From JAVHYG01 sp040390025 (lineage in GTDB: Bacteria > Pseudomonadota > Gammaproteobacteria > Diplorickettsiales > Diplorickettsiaceae), in the NCBI GenBank assembly GCA_040390025.1, contig JAZJZD010000001.1:12401-76400 (forward strand): a stretch of DNA of 64,000 bases. The letters are read 5' to 3'. Of this stretch, positions 34,402-43,699 are shown in pieces. A program made the translations under genes and the position numbers. The notes under the pieces are model-generated. The model was not told the origin of the DNA and made no database searches. It saw only the letters and a list, made by a program, of their open reading frames with translations. Each line of letters begins with the position of its first letter. Positions within the stretch are counted from its first letter, which is position 1.

Positions 34402-34929
34402 ATGAAAAAAATAAAATCGTTTTTTTGTTGTTTGTTTTTTATGAGTCCATTTTTACTTTCTGCTTGTGCGACGAATACGAATCAACAAGCTAAAGCGTTG
34501 TGCGCTACTAAGATTAAAAAAGATGAAAAAAATAAGCATAAAAAAAACATACCACCTAGACTTGTTCAAGTGATCCAAAGTCCGGAACGTCTGCGAGTTA
34601 TTCTCTATAGCGATGTTTGCTTTCAATCTGATGGACAGTTAACAGCGCAATGTGCGAACCAGCTTAGTAATACAATGAAAACGATCAAACGATATGGCGA
34701 TGGTCTTATCCAAGTAGTGGGTTATACCGATGATATCTATGATTCGCAAACGGCAGAAAAGCTATCGCAGCGTCAAGCGGATACTGTGGTCGCTTTTTTA
34801 TGGTCAAAAGGGATTGGATCGCAACGTTTGCGCGCAGTAGGCTTTGCTGCTCATGATCCTATTGCCAGCGATCGTAGCGTCAACGCCAGCGCCGCCAATC
34901 GACGCGTAGAGATTACGTTAGTGAGATAA
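34402..34929 (+). CDS. OmpA-family peptidoglycan-associated lipoprotein
   Basis: The 175-aa precursor has a lipobox (LLSAC) at about residues 18-22. A Lys-rich linker is followed by an OmpA-like domain (about 65-175): IQVVGYTDD, KLSQRQADTVVAFLWSKGI, LRAVGFAAHDPIASD and RRVEITLVR, which in this family bind meso-diaminopimelate. It lies 8 nt after rsmB and may be co-transcribed. Shorter than Pal and OmpA. Confidence 0.88.
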   Translation: MKKIKSFFCCLFFMSPFLLSACATNTNQQAKALCATKIKKDEKNKHKKNIPPRLVQVIQSPERLRVILYSDVCFQSDGQLTAQCANQLSNTMKTIKRYGDGLIQVVGYTDDIYDSQTAEKLSQRQADTVVAFLWSKGIGSQRLRAVGFAAHDPIASDRSVNASAANRRVEITLVR

Positions 34930-34946
34930 GAGCCAATCTTTTATTG

Positions 34947-35033
34947 CATTTTAAAAAGTATTGATGAATTGGTTTGGGTTCTATCGCCTATCTCGTGCTA
35001 CCCCGTATTTATTATCAATACTTTTTAAAAATG
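34947..35033. terminator. Long inverted repeat between convergent genes
   Basis: CATTTTAAAAAGTATTGAT (34947-34965) and ATCAATACTTTTTAAAAATG (35014-35033) pair with one bulged base, 48 nt apart. It lies between two converging genes and probably serves as a bidirectional terminator. Confidence 0.55.
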
Positions 35034-35057
35034 TAGTAAATTAAGTTATTGCAAAGC

Positions 35058-35951
35058 CTAGTTAGCGAGTACCAAACCTGTAGTTTGATTAAAACTATTC
35101 AGAAATTTTACAGGCTTAGAATAATAAATGACGCTATCATCCTTAGCGAGCGCATTTAACTTATTTCTAATAGTAATTTCAGCGTGTGCTTGATTTTGTG
35201 TTTCAATAAACCCATTATCTGCGCGTAGTGATTTGGCGAATAAAAAAGCGCTTTGCATTAAATGGATATCTAATGTTTTCACAATTCCGGCAAGAAGAAT
35301 CTTTCCTGTGCCAGCCGCATTTATTTTCAGGTAGGGACTATTTACCCAGTAAAGCATTAAGTTTCCATTGCCTGTTAAATTAATCATTTGTAGTGCGGCT
35401 TCACCTTCTAGTTTAATTTTCCCTTCATTTTTACCCTGGATGATCAGATTTGTACTATGAATATGGTGGAGCGTGATGTTGGTTTTTCCATTTACAGAGA
35501 GTAATTTTAAGTTTAATTGATTCGTACAAAGCTTGATAGAACCATTTCCTTGGGTCATAAGTGATAAAGAGCCCGCTAGTCCTTTTCCGGATAAACTGCC
35601 ATTACTATTAAAGCGAATTTGATTGAGTTGGGTAGGTGTTATGTTTACCTTAATGGTTAAACGATCTCCATAGTGTGGCCAATAATTCCATTTGGTTTCT
35701 AGGTAAAGCGTTTGGCTTTTTATTTTCCAGGTGACTGCGGAAACTGTTTTAGGGTCGCCAAAAAGTTGTAATGTGGGAACTGTAGAGGCTGTTGGAGCAG
35801 CGTTGATGTATACATTCACCGGACCTTGGATAGCTAACGCCGAAAAATAGGGAGTAGCCACATTCTTGCTTACTAAAGGGTTAGAAGCTGTTTGTGCGAT
35901 TATGGGGGTGGAAAAGCAAAGGATAGTAAGCGCATAATAGGCTAATCTCAT
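35058..35951 (-). CDS. DUF2807 (GIN domain) secreted beta-helix protein
   Basis: The 297-aa protein has an N-terminal signal peptide (cleavage about IIA|QT). The mature chain has the GIN/DUF2807 layout: FSALAIQGPVNVYIN, QLFGDPKTVSAVTWKI, RLTIKVNI and repeated N-G-N strands (NGSLSGKGLAG, GNGSIKLC, GKTNITLHHI, GNGNLMLYW). These form a right-handed beta-helix in related proteins. Such domains occur in outer-membrane or periplasmic proteins of uncertain role. Convergent with the OmpA-like gene. Confidence 0.8.
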   Translation of the reverse strand: MRLAYYALTILCFSTPIIAQTASNPLVSKNVATPYFSALAIQGPVNVYINAAPTASTVPTLQLFGDPKTVSAVTWKIKSQTLYLETKWNYWPHYGDRLTIKVNITPTQLNQIRFNSNGSLSGKGLAGSLSLMTQGNGSIKLCTNQLNLKLLSVNGKTNITLHHIHSTNLIIQGKNEGKIKLEGEAALQMINLTGNGNLMLYWVNSPYLKINAAGTGKILLAGIVKTLDIHLMQSAFLFAKSLRADNGFIETQNQAHAEITIRNKLNALAKDDSVIYYSKPVKFLNSFNQTTGLVLAN

Positions 35952-36062
35952 AGATTATTCTCTTTTTATTATTCTGCAAGCATAGTACCCTTCCCGCAAA
36001 TTTTTTTCTAGGTAGGGCGTATTTATCATCCCCAGCTATATTTTTCCTTAAGGTTATTAGGT

Positions 36063-36068
36063 TATAAT
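36063..36068 (+). promoter_or_regulatory. Consensus -10 element upstream of argS
   Basis: A perfect TATAAT at 36063-36068 about 30 nt upstream of the argS start; a -35 with consensus is not obvious (TTTTTC with 16-nt spacing). Confidence 0.45.
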
Positions 36069-36100
36069 CGCAAGTTATTGCGCCCATTGATTGAGTACTT

Positions 36101-37864
36101 ATGAAGCCTATAATCCAACAAGAAATCAAATCAGCTTTAGAGGCGCAAGAAGAAATTTCTTTGTTATCCCCTTTAAATATTGAAATAGATTATGCGCGGG
36201 ATAAATCACATGGGGATTTCTCGAGTAATATTGCGTTAGTTCTTGCTAAATCTTTAAGAAAACAACCGCGACAACTTGCGGAGCGGATAATAGCAAGCAT
36301 AGATTGTTCTAAATCGACTTCAATAATAGAAAAAGTTGAAATAGCGGGACCAGGGTTTATTAACTTTTTTGTGAAGAAAACGGCTTGGGTTCCGATCGTT
36401 AGTCGGATATTAACAGAAGAAAAGCAATTTGGTGCGTCCAAAATAGGCAAAGGTGAATCTCTATTAGTAGAATTTGTTTCGGCTAATCCTACCGGCCCTT
36501 TACATGTAGGGCATGGACGAGGCGCTGCTTACGGTGATTCCTTAGTTAGATTGTTGAAAATAGCAGGCTATCAAGTCCATGCAGAATATTATGTCAATGA
36601 TGCTGGCCGGCAAATGGATATTTTGGCTACCAGTGTTTGGTTGCGGTATTTAGAAGCTTGTGGTGAAGTTTTAGTTTTTCCGAGTAATGCTTATAAAGGG
36701 GCTTATATACGTGATATTGTTGAACAACTTGTTTTGCAGTATAAAAAACAGTTTTGTAGACCGGCTTCAGAGGTATTTGCAGATATTCCTCTTGATGAGC
36801 CACAAGGTGGTGACAAAGAGAAACACATTGATGGGCTGATTAACAAAGCCAAAGTTTTGTTGGGCGCTAGCGATTATCAAAAGCTATTTGATGCAAGTTT
36901 AAAAGATATTCTAAACGATATAAAAGACGACCTTAATGATTTTAGAGTTAATTTTGATGAATGGTTCTCAGAACGTAGCTTATTTAAAACAGGTTTTGTC
37001 GAAAAAACAATTGAACGGTTAAAACTAAGTGGTCATACCTATGAACAAAATGGCGCGCTATGGTTTAAATCAACGGAATTTGGCGATGATAAGGATCGGG
37101 TACTGATCCGAGAAAATGGTCAAGCCACTTATTTTGCTGCAGATGCGGCATATCGGCTTATTATTTTAGAAGATCGAGGTTTTAAAAAAATTGTTAATAT
37201 ATTAGGCGCGGATCATCATGGCTATATTGCTAGAATTCGTGCTGTTATTCAGGCCTTAGGTTACCCCGCGCACAGTTTAACCGCATTATTGGTTCAATTT
37301 GCTATCCTTTATAGAGGCGAAGAAAAAATACAAATGTCTACGCGTAGCGGAGAATTTATTACTTTACGCGAATTACGTGAGGAAGTGGGTAATGATGCAG
37401 CGCGGTTTTTTTATGTATTGCGTCGAGCAGAACAACATATGGATTTTGATTTGGAACTTGCAAAAAAACAATCGAATGCGAATCCCGTTTATTATGTACA
37501 GTATGCTTATGCGCGTATCTGTAGTGTGTTTCGTCAGCTTAAAGCAAAACAATTGAATTGGGATAAAGCCGTTGGTATAGCTTCACTTAACCAGTTGCAA
37601 GAAGAACAAGAACTCGATTTATTAATTTTATTAAACCGTTACCCGGAGATGTTAGAGCAAGCCGCTAATTATCATGAGCCCCATATCGTTGCCCATTACT
37701 TGCGAGATTTAGCACAAGCATTTCACTCTTACTACAATCAATATGTTTTTTTAGTAGAGGCCGAGGATTTGCGAAATGCGCGATTAAATTTAATAGCGGC
37801 TATTCAGCAAGTGATAGAAAATGGTTTAGCTTTACTGGGTGTAGAGACATTGGAAGTGATGTAA
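36101..37864 (+). CDS. argS: Arginyl-tRNA synthetase
   Basis: Class I synthetase of 587 aa. The HIGH motif is HVGH (about 135-138) in VSANPTGPLHVGHGRG, and the KMSKS equivalent is QMSTRSGE near 411, the usual degenerate form in ArgRS. The DALR anticodon-binding domain is at the C-terminus (about 460-587). The stop and the ATG of the next gene overlap (TAATG). Confidence 0.97.
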   Translation: MKPIIQQEIKSALEAQEEISLLSPLNIEIDYARDKSHGDFSSNIALVLAKSLRKQPRQLAERIIASIDCSKSTSIIEKVEIAGPGFINFFVKKTAWVPIVSRILTEEKQFGASKIGKGESLLVEFVSANPTGPLHVGHGRGAAYGDSLVRLLKIAGYQVHAEYYVNDAGRQMDILATSVWLRYLEACGEVLVFPSNAYKGAYIRDIVEQLVLQYKKQFCRPASEVFADIPLDEPQGGDKEKHIDGLINKAKVLLGASDYQKLFDASLKDILNDIKDDLNDFRVNFDEWFSERSLFKTGFVEKTIERLKLSGHTYEQNGALWFKSTEFGDDKDRVLIRENGQATYFAADAAYRLIILEDRGFKKIVNILGADHHGYIARIRAVIQALGYPAHSLTALLVQFAILYRGEEKIQMSTRSGEFITLRELREEVGNDAARFFYVLRRAEQHMDFDLELAKKQSNANPVYYVQYAYARICSVFRQLKAKQLNWDKAVGIASLNQLQEEQELDLLILLNRYPEMLEQAANYHEPHIVAHYLRDLAQAFHSYYNQYVFLVEAEDLRNARLNLIAAIQQVIENGLALLGVETLEVM

Positions 37865-38535
37865 TGGCAAAGGATTACGCTAAATACGCGACTTATCGAA
37901 AATCGCGCTCCTATCGTAGTCGCTTTTGGATAATATTGATTTTAGTAATGGGTTTGCTTCTTCTTGGATGCGGGATCTTTTTTATGAAGTCTCATTCTAA
38001 ACAGGAAGCGCGACGAACTGAAGATAAGTTGAAGCAAAAGTTATTAGAATCCCCTGCGCCTAAGCCACCCGAACCAGAATTTGATTTCTACAATATATTG
38101 CCACAAGATAATTTAACGCTATCTCCTCAATCAGCGGATAACGTTACGCTTTCTTCTGTGCGGCCGAATATAGCAGAAGCCAGCTCGATTTCTCCCTCTC
38201 ATTTAAAAAAACCATTAGATAGCCTGCTTAGTACTACACCCGAGCAAGTTGCAATAGCGGAAGCTAAAAAGCAGTTGGACCAAGAGATGAACCAATTAAA
38301 TAATGCGACTTATACCCTGATATTAGGAGACTTCCAAACTGTTTCGCAAGCCGAACAATACCAAGCTCAAGCACTTTTAAGGGGATTTTCAGTGCAAAGT
38401 AGATTAAATAAGGCTAATGGGATAATTAGTTATCAAGTGTTCATGGGTCCCTATTCAGAGTTATCACTTGTCAGGCAGGAACAAAAACGTTTAAATGCAG
38501 CTGGAATGGCTGCGGTTTTACTTAAATCGAAATAA
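37864..38535 (+). CDS. SPOR-domain membrane protein (FtsN-like)
   Basis: The 223-aa protein has a cytoplasmic basic N-terminus (MAKDYAKYATYRKSRSYRSR), one membrane helix (about 21-42), a long Pro/Ser/Thr-rich periplasmic linker, and a SPOR domain at about 150-220 (YTLILGDFQTVSQAEQYQAQ, ISYQVFMGPYSEL). SPOR domains bind denuded septal peptidoglycan. The order argS-ftsN-like-hslV is the same as in many gammaproteobacteria, supporting an FtsN role. Start overlaps the argS stop. Confidence 0.88.
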   Translation: MAKDYAKYATYRKSRSYRSRFWIILILVMGLLLLGCGIFFMKSHSKQEARRTEDKLKQKLLESPAPKPPEPEFDFYNILPQDNLTLSPQSADNVTLSSVRPNIAEASSISPSHLKKPLDSLLSTTPEQVAIAEAKKQLDQEMNQLNNATYTLILGDFQTVSQAEQYQAQALLRGFSVQSRLNKANGIISYQVFMGPYSELSLVRQEQKRLNAAGMAAVLLKSK

Positions 38536-38603
38536 ACCCTCTATTTTACAGAAAGACTTGAAGGTCACTATCTTAAAGGATAGTTTCTAGAATGTTAACA
38601 GGG

Positions 38604-38632
38604 GTTGAAATAGGTTTGAGAAGCCACCATTG
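38604..38632 (+). promoter_or_regulatory. Candidate sigma-32 heat-shock promoter for hslVU
   Basis: GTTGAAA (38604-38610), 14-nt spacer, CACCATTG (38625-38632). This is close to the sigma-32 consensus CTTGAAA / CCCCATNT and sits 39 nt upstream of hslV, which is a heat-shock operon in E. coli. Confidence 0.6.
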
Positions 38633-38670
38633 TAGCTTCTCTATAACTAACAAATTCTAAAGGATACTGG

Positions 38671-39228
38671 GTGCAAGCTTTACACGGTACAACAATATTA
38701 TTGGTTCGGTATAAGGGTAAGGTCGTTATAGGTGGAGATGGACAAGTAACTTTAGGGAACGCCATCGTTTTAAAGGGGAATGCCAAGAAAGTTCGTAAAA
38801 TATATAAAGGTCAGGTATTAGTTGGATTTGCTGGAGCTACCGCCGATGCATTTACTTTATTAGAACTATTTGAAGGCAAGTTAGAAAAACACCATGGTAA
38901 TTTAGGGCGATCTGCAGTTGAGCTTGCTAAAGATTGGCGCTCTGACCGTATATTGCGTCGTTTGGAAGCGATGTTAATAGTTGCGGATAAAGAAAAAACG
39001 TTTATGTTAAGTGGCAATGGTGATGTTATTGAGCCCGAATATGATTCTGTTGCCATTGGTTCTGGCGGATCTTATGCTCAATCGGCCGCTTTAGCCTTAT
39101 TGAACAATACAGAATTAAATGCACGTGATATTGTTGAAAAGAGTTTAAGTATTGCAGCAGATATTTGTGTTTTCACCAATCATCAACGCACCATTGAAGA
39201 GCTTGACTCGATTTCTATTAAAAAATAA
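38671..39228 (+). CDS. hslV: ATP-dependent protease subunit HslV
   Basis: Peptidase core of the HslUV (ClpYQ) complex. The 185-aa protein has a GTG start with AAGGA 7 nt before it. A propeptide of six residues (MQALHG) precedes TTILLV; cleavage exposes the catalytic Thr. Other conserved motifs are IGGDGQVTLGN, GFAGATADAFTLLELFE and GSGGSYAQSAALALL. hslU follows and completes the operon. Confidence 0.96.
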   Translation: MQALHGTTILLVRYKGKVVIGGDGQVTLGNAIVLKGNAKKVRKIYKGQVLVGFAGATADAFTLLELFEGKLEKHHGNLGRSAVELAKDWRSDRILRRLEAMLIVADKEKTFMLSGNGDVIEPEYDSVAIGSGGSYAQSAALALLNNTELNARDIVEKSLSIAADICVFTNHQRTIEELDSISIKK

Positions 39229-39259
39229 AAAAATATATTTTTCGTCTATTAATCCAATA

Positions 39260-40756
39260 ATGAAAATTAATTCAATGAATCTATTTGCTAAGTTTACCAA
39301 TGAATCTAATGATACTTCTGAACTAATTGTGATGGATGCGAATTTTCCAGAAGAAAGTTCAGCTGAATCTATAGAGCTTGCCCAGGATACTACATCCATT
39401 GGATTGTGCGATCCGACTGAAATTGATATGACGCCTAAACAGATTGTACAGGAACTTGATCGTTATATTATTGGGCAAAACGATGCAAAGCGGGCGATTG
39501 CCATTGCTTTGCGTAATCGAAGACGTCGGATGCTACTTGAGCCTGAGTTACGTGAAGAAGTAACCCCTAAAAATATTCTTATGATAGGCCCTTCGGGTGT
39601 CGGTAAAACTGAAATTGGCCGACGTGCGGCGAAAATAACAGCTTGTCCCTTTTTAAAAGTGGAAGCTACTAAATTTACTGAGGTAGGTTATATCGGGCGT
39701 GATGTGGATTCTATTCCAAGAGATTTAGTTGATTCTGCCTTTAAACATTTACGCGAAGAAGAGATTAAGCGGTTACAACCACAAGTTTTAGAGGCGGCAG
39801 AGAACAAGGTAATTGATTATTTTGTTCCTCCTACGCGTACGACAGTAGCAGAAGCTGATGAACCCAAGAAAAAAGAAAAATCGGTTGCACGCGAGGTTTT
39901 CCGTAAGCAATTGCGTGAAGGCCTTCTAGATAATAAGGAAATCGAAACTGAGCTTGCTAGCTTACCGGTTGGGGTAGAGATTATGGGCCCGCCTGGTATG
40001 GAAGAAATGACAAATCAATTACAGCATATGTTGCAAAATATTGGATCGTCCCGGCCGCGAACAGTTCGTATGAAAGTAAAGGAGGCGTTTCCTGCTATAC
40101 AAAAAGAAGAGGCTAGTAAATTATTGAATGAAGAAGCGCTTAAACGTAAAGCGATAGAATGGGTCGAGCAATATGGTATCGTATTTATTGATGAAATCGA
40201 TAAAGTATGTCGCCGTGGTGAAATGAGTGGGGCTGATGTTTCGCGCGAAGGTGTGCAGCGTGATCTATTACCTCTCATTGAAGGTTGTACCGTTTCTACG
40301 AAATACGGGATGGTAAGAACAGATCATATTTTATTTATTGCCGCAGGTGCTTTTCATTTAGCTAAACCATCGGATTTAGTGCCTGAATTACAAGGTCGTT
40401 TACCTATTCGTGTTGAATTAAAGGCGTTAACGGCAGAAGATTTTGAACGTATTCTGACTGAACCAAAAGCTTCTTTAATTACCCAATATGAGGCTTTGCT
40501 GGGAACGGAAGGCATGGATTTGAGTTTCGCTAAATCTGCTATCAAACGAATTGCTGAAATTGCCTATGATGTTAATGAAAAGACTGAAAATATCGGGGCA
40601 CGTCGTTTATATACTGTAATGGAACGATTGCTTGAAAAAATATCCTTTGAAGCGGCAGATTATAGTGGTAAGTCTGTAAAAATAGATGTTAACTATGTCA
40701 ATCAGCATTTAGCAGGTCTAGCAGGTGATCAAGATCTTAGCCATTTTATTTTATAA
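39260..40756 (+). CDS. hslU: ATP-dependent protease ATPase subunit HslU
   Basis: AAA+ unfoldase of HslUV. Walker A GPSGVGKTE is near residue 111 and Walker B VFIDEIDK near 311; the C-terminus ends DLSHFIL, the tail that docks into HslV. The start is uncertain: the homologous core begins at MTPKQIVQELDR (39428), but the frame is open for about 55 extra codons and no candidate (39260, 39275, 39332, 39428) has a Shine-Dalgarno. The first ATG after the hslV stop was taken. The Ser/Glu-rich extension is unlike standard HslU. Length from 39428 (442 aa) matches the family. Confidence 0.93.
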   Translation: MKINSMNLFAKFTNESNDTSELIVMDANFPEESSAESIELAQDTTSIGLCDPTEIDMTPKQIVQELDRYIIGQNDAKRAIAIALRNRRRRMLLEPELREEVTPKNILMIGPSGVGKTEIGRRAAKITACPFLKVEATKFTEVGYIGRDVDSIPRDLVDSAFKHLREEEIKRLQPQVLEAAENKVIDYFVPPTRTTVAEADEPKKKEKSVAREVFRKQLREGLLDNKEIETELASLPVGVEIMGPPGMEEMTNQLQHMLQNIGSSRPRTVRMKVKEAFPAIQKEEASKLLNEEALKRKAIEWVEQYGIVFIDEIDKVCRRGEMSGADVSREGVQRDLLPLIEGCTVSTKYGMVRTDHILFIAAGAFHLAKPSDLVPELQGRLPIRVELKALTAEDFERILTEPKASLITQYEALLGTEGMDLSFAKSAIKRIAEIAYDVNEKTENIGARRLYTVMERLLEKISFEAADYSGKSVKIDVNYVNQHLAGLAGDQDLSHFIL

Positions 40757-40759
40757 ACA

Positions 40760-41122
40760 ATGGCTACCCCATTTCCTCTAGATATTAAACTCTTGCAAAA
40801 AACGAGAGTACTTGAGATTCAATTTAATAATGGGGAAAAGTTTGTTTTACCTTGTGAGTACTTGCGAGTATTTTCACCTTCAGCCGAGGTCAAAGGACAT
40901 GGCCAATCTGAGGGAAATTTAGTTCCTGGGAAAAAAGAAGTTAATATTGTTAATATAGAACCCATCGGTCATTATGCAGTGAAATTGATCTTTGATGATG
41001 GCCATAGTACAGGGATATATAGTTGGGAGACACTCTATGATTTGGCGGTGCACTACGAAGTGTATTGGCAACGTTATCTGCAACGTTTAGAAGCAGCAAA
41101 CGCAAACCGAGACCCAGCCTAA
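40760..41122 (+). CDS. DUF971 (gamma-butyrobetaine-hydroxylase N-terminal-like) protein
   Basis: The 120-aa protein matches the DUF971 layout: LEIQFNNGEKFVLPCEYLRVFSPSAEVKGHG, NIVNIEPIGHYAVKLIFDDGHSTGIYSW and ETLYDLAVHYEVYWQ. The family is often encoded right after hslVU in proteobacteria; molecular role unclear (a zinc-binding half-domain is expected, but here the metal-binding Cys are mostly absent). It starts 4 nt after the hslU stop. Confidence 0.85.
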   Translation: MATPFPLDIKLLQKTRVLEIQFNNGEKFVLPCEYLRVFSPSAEVKGHGQSEGNLVPGKKEVNIVNIEPIGHYAVKLIFDDGHSTGIYSWETLYDLAVHYEVYWQRYLQRLEAANANRDPA

Positions 41123-41206
41123 CTTTTTATTTTCCTAATAACTTGTAAGCCTGCTTGTTTATTTTTTTGTGTGCCCGTCGGGGATGGTGGGTGCGAGCTG
41201 CATTTT

Positions 41207-41485
41207 CTAATGTATTAGTTTTAAACACGAAAGAACAATTGAAGTTTGGGCAATAGCAGCGCCTAACACCCACCGGATGAGTTCCGCTCTTAATTCAGCA
41301 ATTTTAATATCTATTTTAGCATTTACTTCAGCAAGTTTAGTATCTAAGTATTGCGGGGTGATAATTCTGTTGATAATAACTTCGGAAAGTAATTGAGCAT
41401 GTGTTTCCGCTTGTTCTTTAGGCACACCTGCTTTTTTCAACTTATTAGCATACGTTAGGGTATCGAATGCTGCTGCTTTGCCCAT
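41207..41485 (-). CDS. DUF1640/CCDC90-like coiled-coil membrane protein
   Basis: The 92-aa protein has a helical head (FDTLTYANKLKKAGVPKEQAETHAQLL), a coiled coil (DTKLAEVNAKIDIKIAELRAEL, about 46-68) and a C-terminal membrane helix (WVLGAAIAQTSIVLSCLKLIH). This is the layout of the bacterial DUF1640/CCDC90 family. Function unknown; in eukaryotes related MCUR1 proteins regulate the calcium uniporter. Confidence 0.78.
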   Translation of the reverse strand: MGKAAAFDTLTYANKLKKAGVPKEQAETHAQLLSEVIINRIITPQYLDTKLAEVNAKIDIKIAELRAELIRWVLGAAIAQTSIVLSCLKLIH

Positions 41486-41570
41486 GCTGCCTTACTCCTT
41501 TTTATTATATTTATCAATCATCTATTTAAGATAGTAACATGGCAGGTTATTTTTGCAAACACGCTTAATT

Positions 41571-42773
41571 TTATTTTTTCTGTAAAATAGTCACTTTGGC
41601 AAACCGTCTTTTGCCAACTTGGTAAATGTGCGTTGTGCCATTACCAAGTTTTAGATTTTTGTCTTCAATTTTTACGGAATCTATTTTCACAGCACCTTCG
41701 CTCATCAATCTTAAGGCTTCTGATGTACTCGCGACTAATCCAACTTGTTTTAGCAGATTGGCAATAGGTATATCGCCGTCTATGTGTAGGGTGATTGTTT
41801 TTATCTCCGTTGGAATAGCGCCCGTCTTGCGACGTTCGAATTCTTTTAAAGCATTTTCTGCGACTGTTTTAGCATAAAAACGTTCAACAATTTCTAATGC
41901 GAGTTCAACTTTAAAATCACGCGGATTAGCTACGCCTTGTGTGGTTTCTTGCTGCATACGATCGATATCCTTCATCGTTTTCTTAAAAGAAAGTAATTCA
42001 AAGTAGCGCCACATTAGATTGTCTGAAATTGACATGATCTTTCCAAACATCTCATTGGGCGGTTCATTAATCCCTATATAATTATTTAATGATTTAGACA
42101 TTTTCTGCACGCCATCCAATCCTTCTAAGAGAGGCATCATGATGACGATTTGTGGTTCTTGTTGGAAGTGTTTTTGTAGTTCTCTTCCCATTAATAGATT
42201 AAATTTTTGATCTGTACCGCCTAGCTCGACATCGCTTTTTAATGCAAGGGAATCGTAACCCTGTAGTAGAGGATATAAGAATTCATGGATAGCAATGGGT
42301 TGCTGATTGTGGTAACGCTTATGGAAATCATCTCTTTCTAACATTCGGGCAACCGTGTGCGTTGCGGCTAATTTAATTAATTCTGGAACAGAAAGTTTGT
42401 TGAGCCATTCTGAATTAAAACGCAAATTCGTTTTTTTACTGTCTAAAATTTTATTAAACTGATCTTGATAGGTTTTTGCATTGGCTTGAACTTCTTCCGA
42501 AGTTAATGGAGGACGTGTTGCATTCTTACCAGAAGGATCGCCAATGCGGCCTGTAAAATCACCAATCAAAAAGGTAACTTCATGTCCTAAGTCCTGTAAT
42601 TGACGCATTTTATTGATAAGAACGGTATGACCTAAATGCAAATCTGGCGCGGTAGGGTCAAATCCTGCTTTAATTTGTAAAGGTTTGCCCCGTGCTAATT
42701 TTTTCTTTAATTCCTCAACAACAAGTATTTCGCTTGTTCCTCGTTGGATAATTTCAAAAGAGGTTATCGTCAT
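41571..42773 (-). CDS. tyrS: Tyrosyl-tRNA synthetase (type 2)
   Basis: 400-aa class I synthetase. HLGH at residues 46-49 within FDPTAPDLHLGHTVL and KMSKSLNN near 229 are clear. A C-terminal S4 RNA-binding domain (about 330-400) ends the protein. The DLHLGH form is the TyrZ-like type, distinct from E. coli TyrS. The start overlaps the rsmI stop by 4 nt. Confidence 0.96.
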   Translation of the reverse strand: MTITSFEIIQRGTSEILVVEELKKKLARGKPLQIKAGFDPTAPDLHLGHTVLINKMRQLQDLGHEVTFLIGDFTGRIGDPSGKNATRPPLTSEEVQANAKTYQDQFNKILDSKKTNLRFNSEWLNKLSVPELIKLAATHTVARMLERDDFHKRYHNQQPIAIHEFLYPLLQGYDSLALKSDVELGGTDQKFNLLMGRELQKHFQQEPQIVIMMPLLEGLDGVQKMSKSLNNYIGINEPPNEMFGKIMSISDNLMWRYFELLSFKKTMKDIDRMQQETTQGVANPRDFKVELALEIVERFYAKTVAENALKEFERRKTGAIPTEIKTITLHIDGDIPIANLLKQVGLVASTSEALRLMSEGAVKIDSVKIEDKNLKLGNGTTHIYQVGKRRFAKVTILQKK

Positions 42774-43618
42774 ATTGTTTTACCAGTTAATGCTAATGCT
42801 TGTGCGTAAAGATTATTTTTTTTTTCATGCGTTATTTGGGCAGCGAGTATTGCGGCCTTTTTAATAGGCAATTCACCTAATAGCAATTTCAAAATTCGTT
42901 GTATTTCTAGATCGGAATATTTTAAAGCATGCTCATTTCCTTTTACGAGCACAACAAATTCACCTCGTTGTTGGTTTGTATTATCGACGAGCCAGGGCCT
43001 TAGCTGTTCTAGGTTTCCTGCATGTATAGTTTCAAAGGTTTTAGTTAACTCTCTGGCTAATACAACATAGCGTTTAGGCCCCAATATCAATAACATATTT
43101 TCAATTAAATCTAGAATCCGGTGCGGTGCTTCATAGAAAATAATCGTGCGTGTTTCATAAAACAAATCCTTTAGTTTTGTTTGCCTAGCTATTTTTTTTG
43201 TAGGTAAGAACCCTGCAAAAACAAATTGTTGACAATTTAACCCTGAAGCGCTTAAGGCGGTTATTAAGGCGCAGGGACCTGGAATAGGGATAACCGGAAT
43301 TCCATTTTCACGTACTTTGTTGACTAAAATATAGCCAGGGTCACTAATTAAGGGAGTTCCCGCATCACTTATTAAAGCAATAGTCTGCTTTTGCAGCAGT
43401 TTTTTTAATAATAGTTCAGTGCGCTCGGCTTCGTTATGTTCATGTAAAGAAAGCATGGGAGTGGTAATTGCAAAATGACTTAGTAGTTTACGGGAGTGGT
43501 TGGTATCCTCTGCCGCAATGCAATTGACATTTTTTAGTGTTTCTAATGCCCGCGCACTGATGTCTCCGAGATTGCCAATAGGTGTGGCAACGATATATAG
43601 AGCGGGGGCTTTTAGCAT
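42770..43618 (-). CDS. rsmI: 16S rRNA 2'-O-ribose C1402 methyltransferase
   Basis: 282-aa tetrapyrrole-methylase-fold enzyme. LYIVATPIGNLGDISARALE at the N-terminus and AEDTNHSRKLLSHF are diagnostic, with SDAGTPLISDPGY near 85 (SAM site) and PGPCALITALSASGL near 110. It methylates ribose at C1402 in the decoding centre. It leads a two-gene unit with tyrS. Confidence 0.95.
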   Translation of the reverse strand: MLKAPALYIVATPIGNLGDISARALETLKNVNCIAAEDTNHSRKLLSHFAITTPMLSLHEHNEAERTELLLKKLLQKQTIALISDAGTPLISDPGYILVNKVRENGIPVIPIPGPCALITALSASGLNCQQFVFAGFLPTKKIARQTKLKDLFYETRTIIFYEAPHRILDLIENMLLILGPKRYVVLARELTKTFETIHAGNLEQLRPWLVDNTNQQRGEFVVLVKGNEHALKYSDLEIQRILKLLLGELPIKKAAILAAQITHEKKNNLYAQALALTGKTI

Positions 43619-43699
43619 AAAACTTTTAGTAATAAAGACTTAGATAGGTATAATGACACACCGTTTTATACTGCGCAAAATTCAGAGGTTAGAATTACT

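Noticed and set aside
39152..39259. Upstream TTG start for HslU within hslV
   Set aside because: Would overlap hslV by about 80 nt and has no ribosome-binding site.
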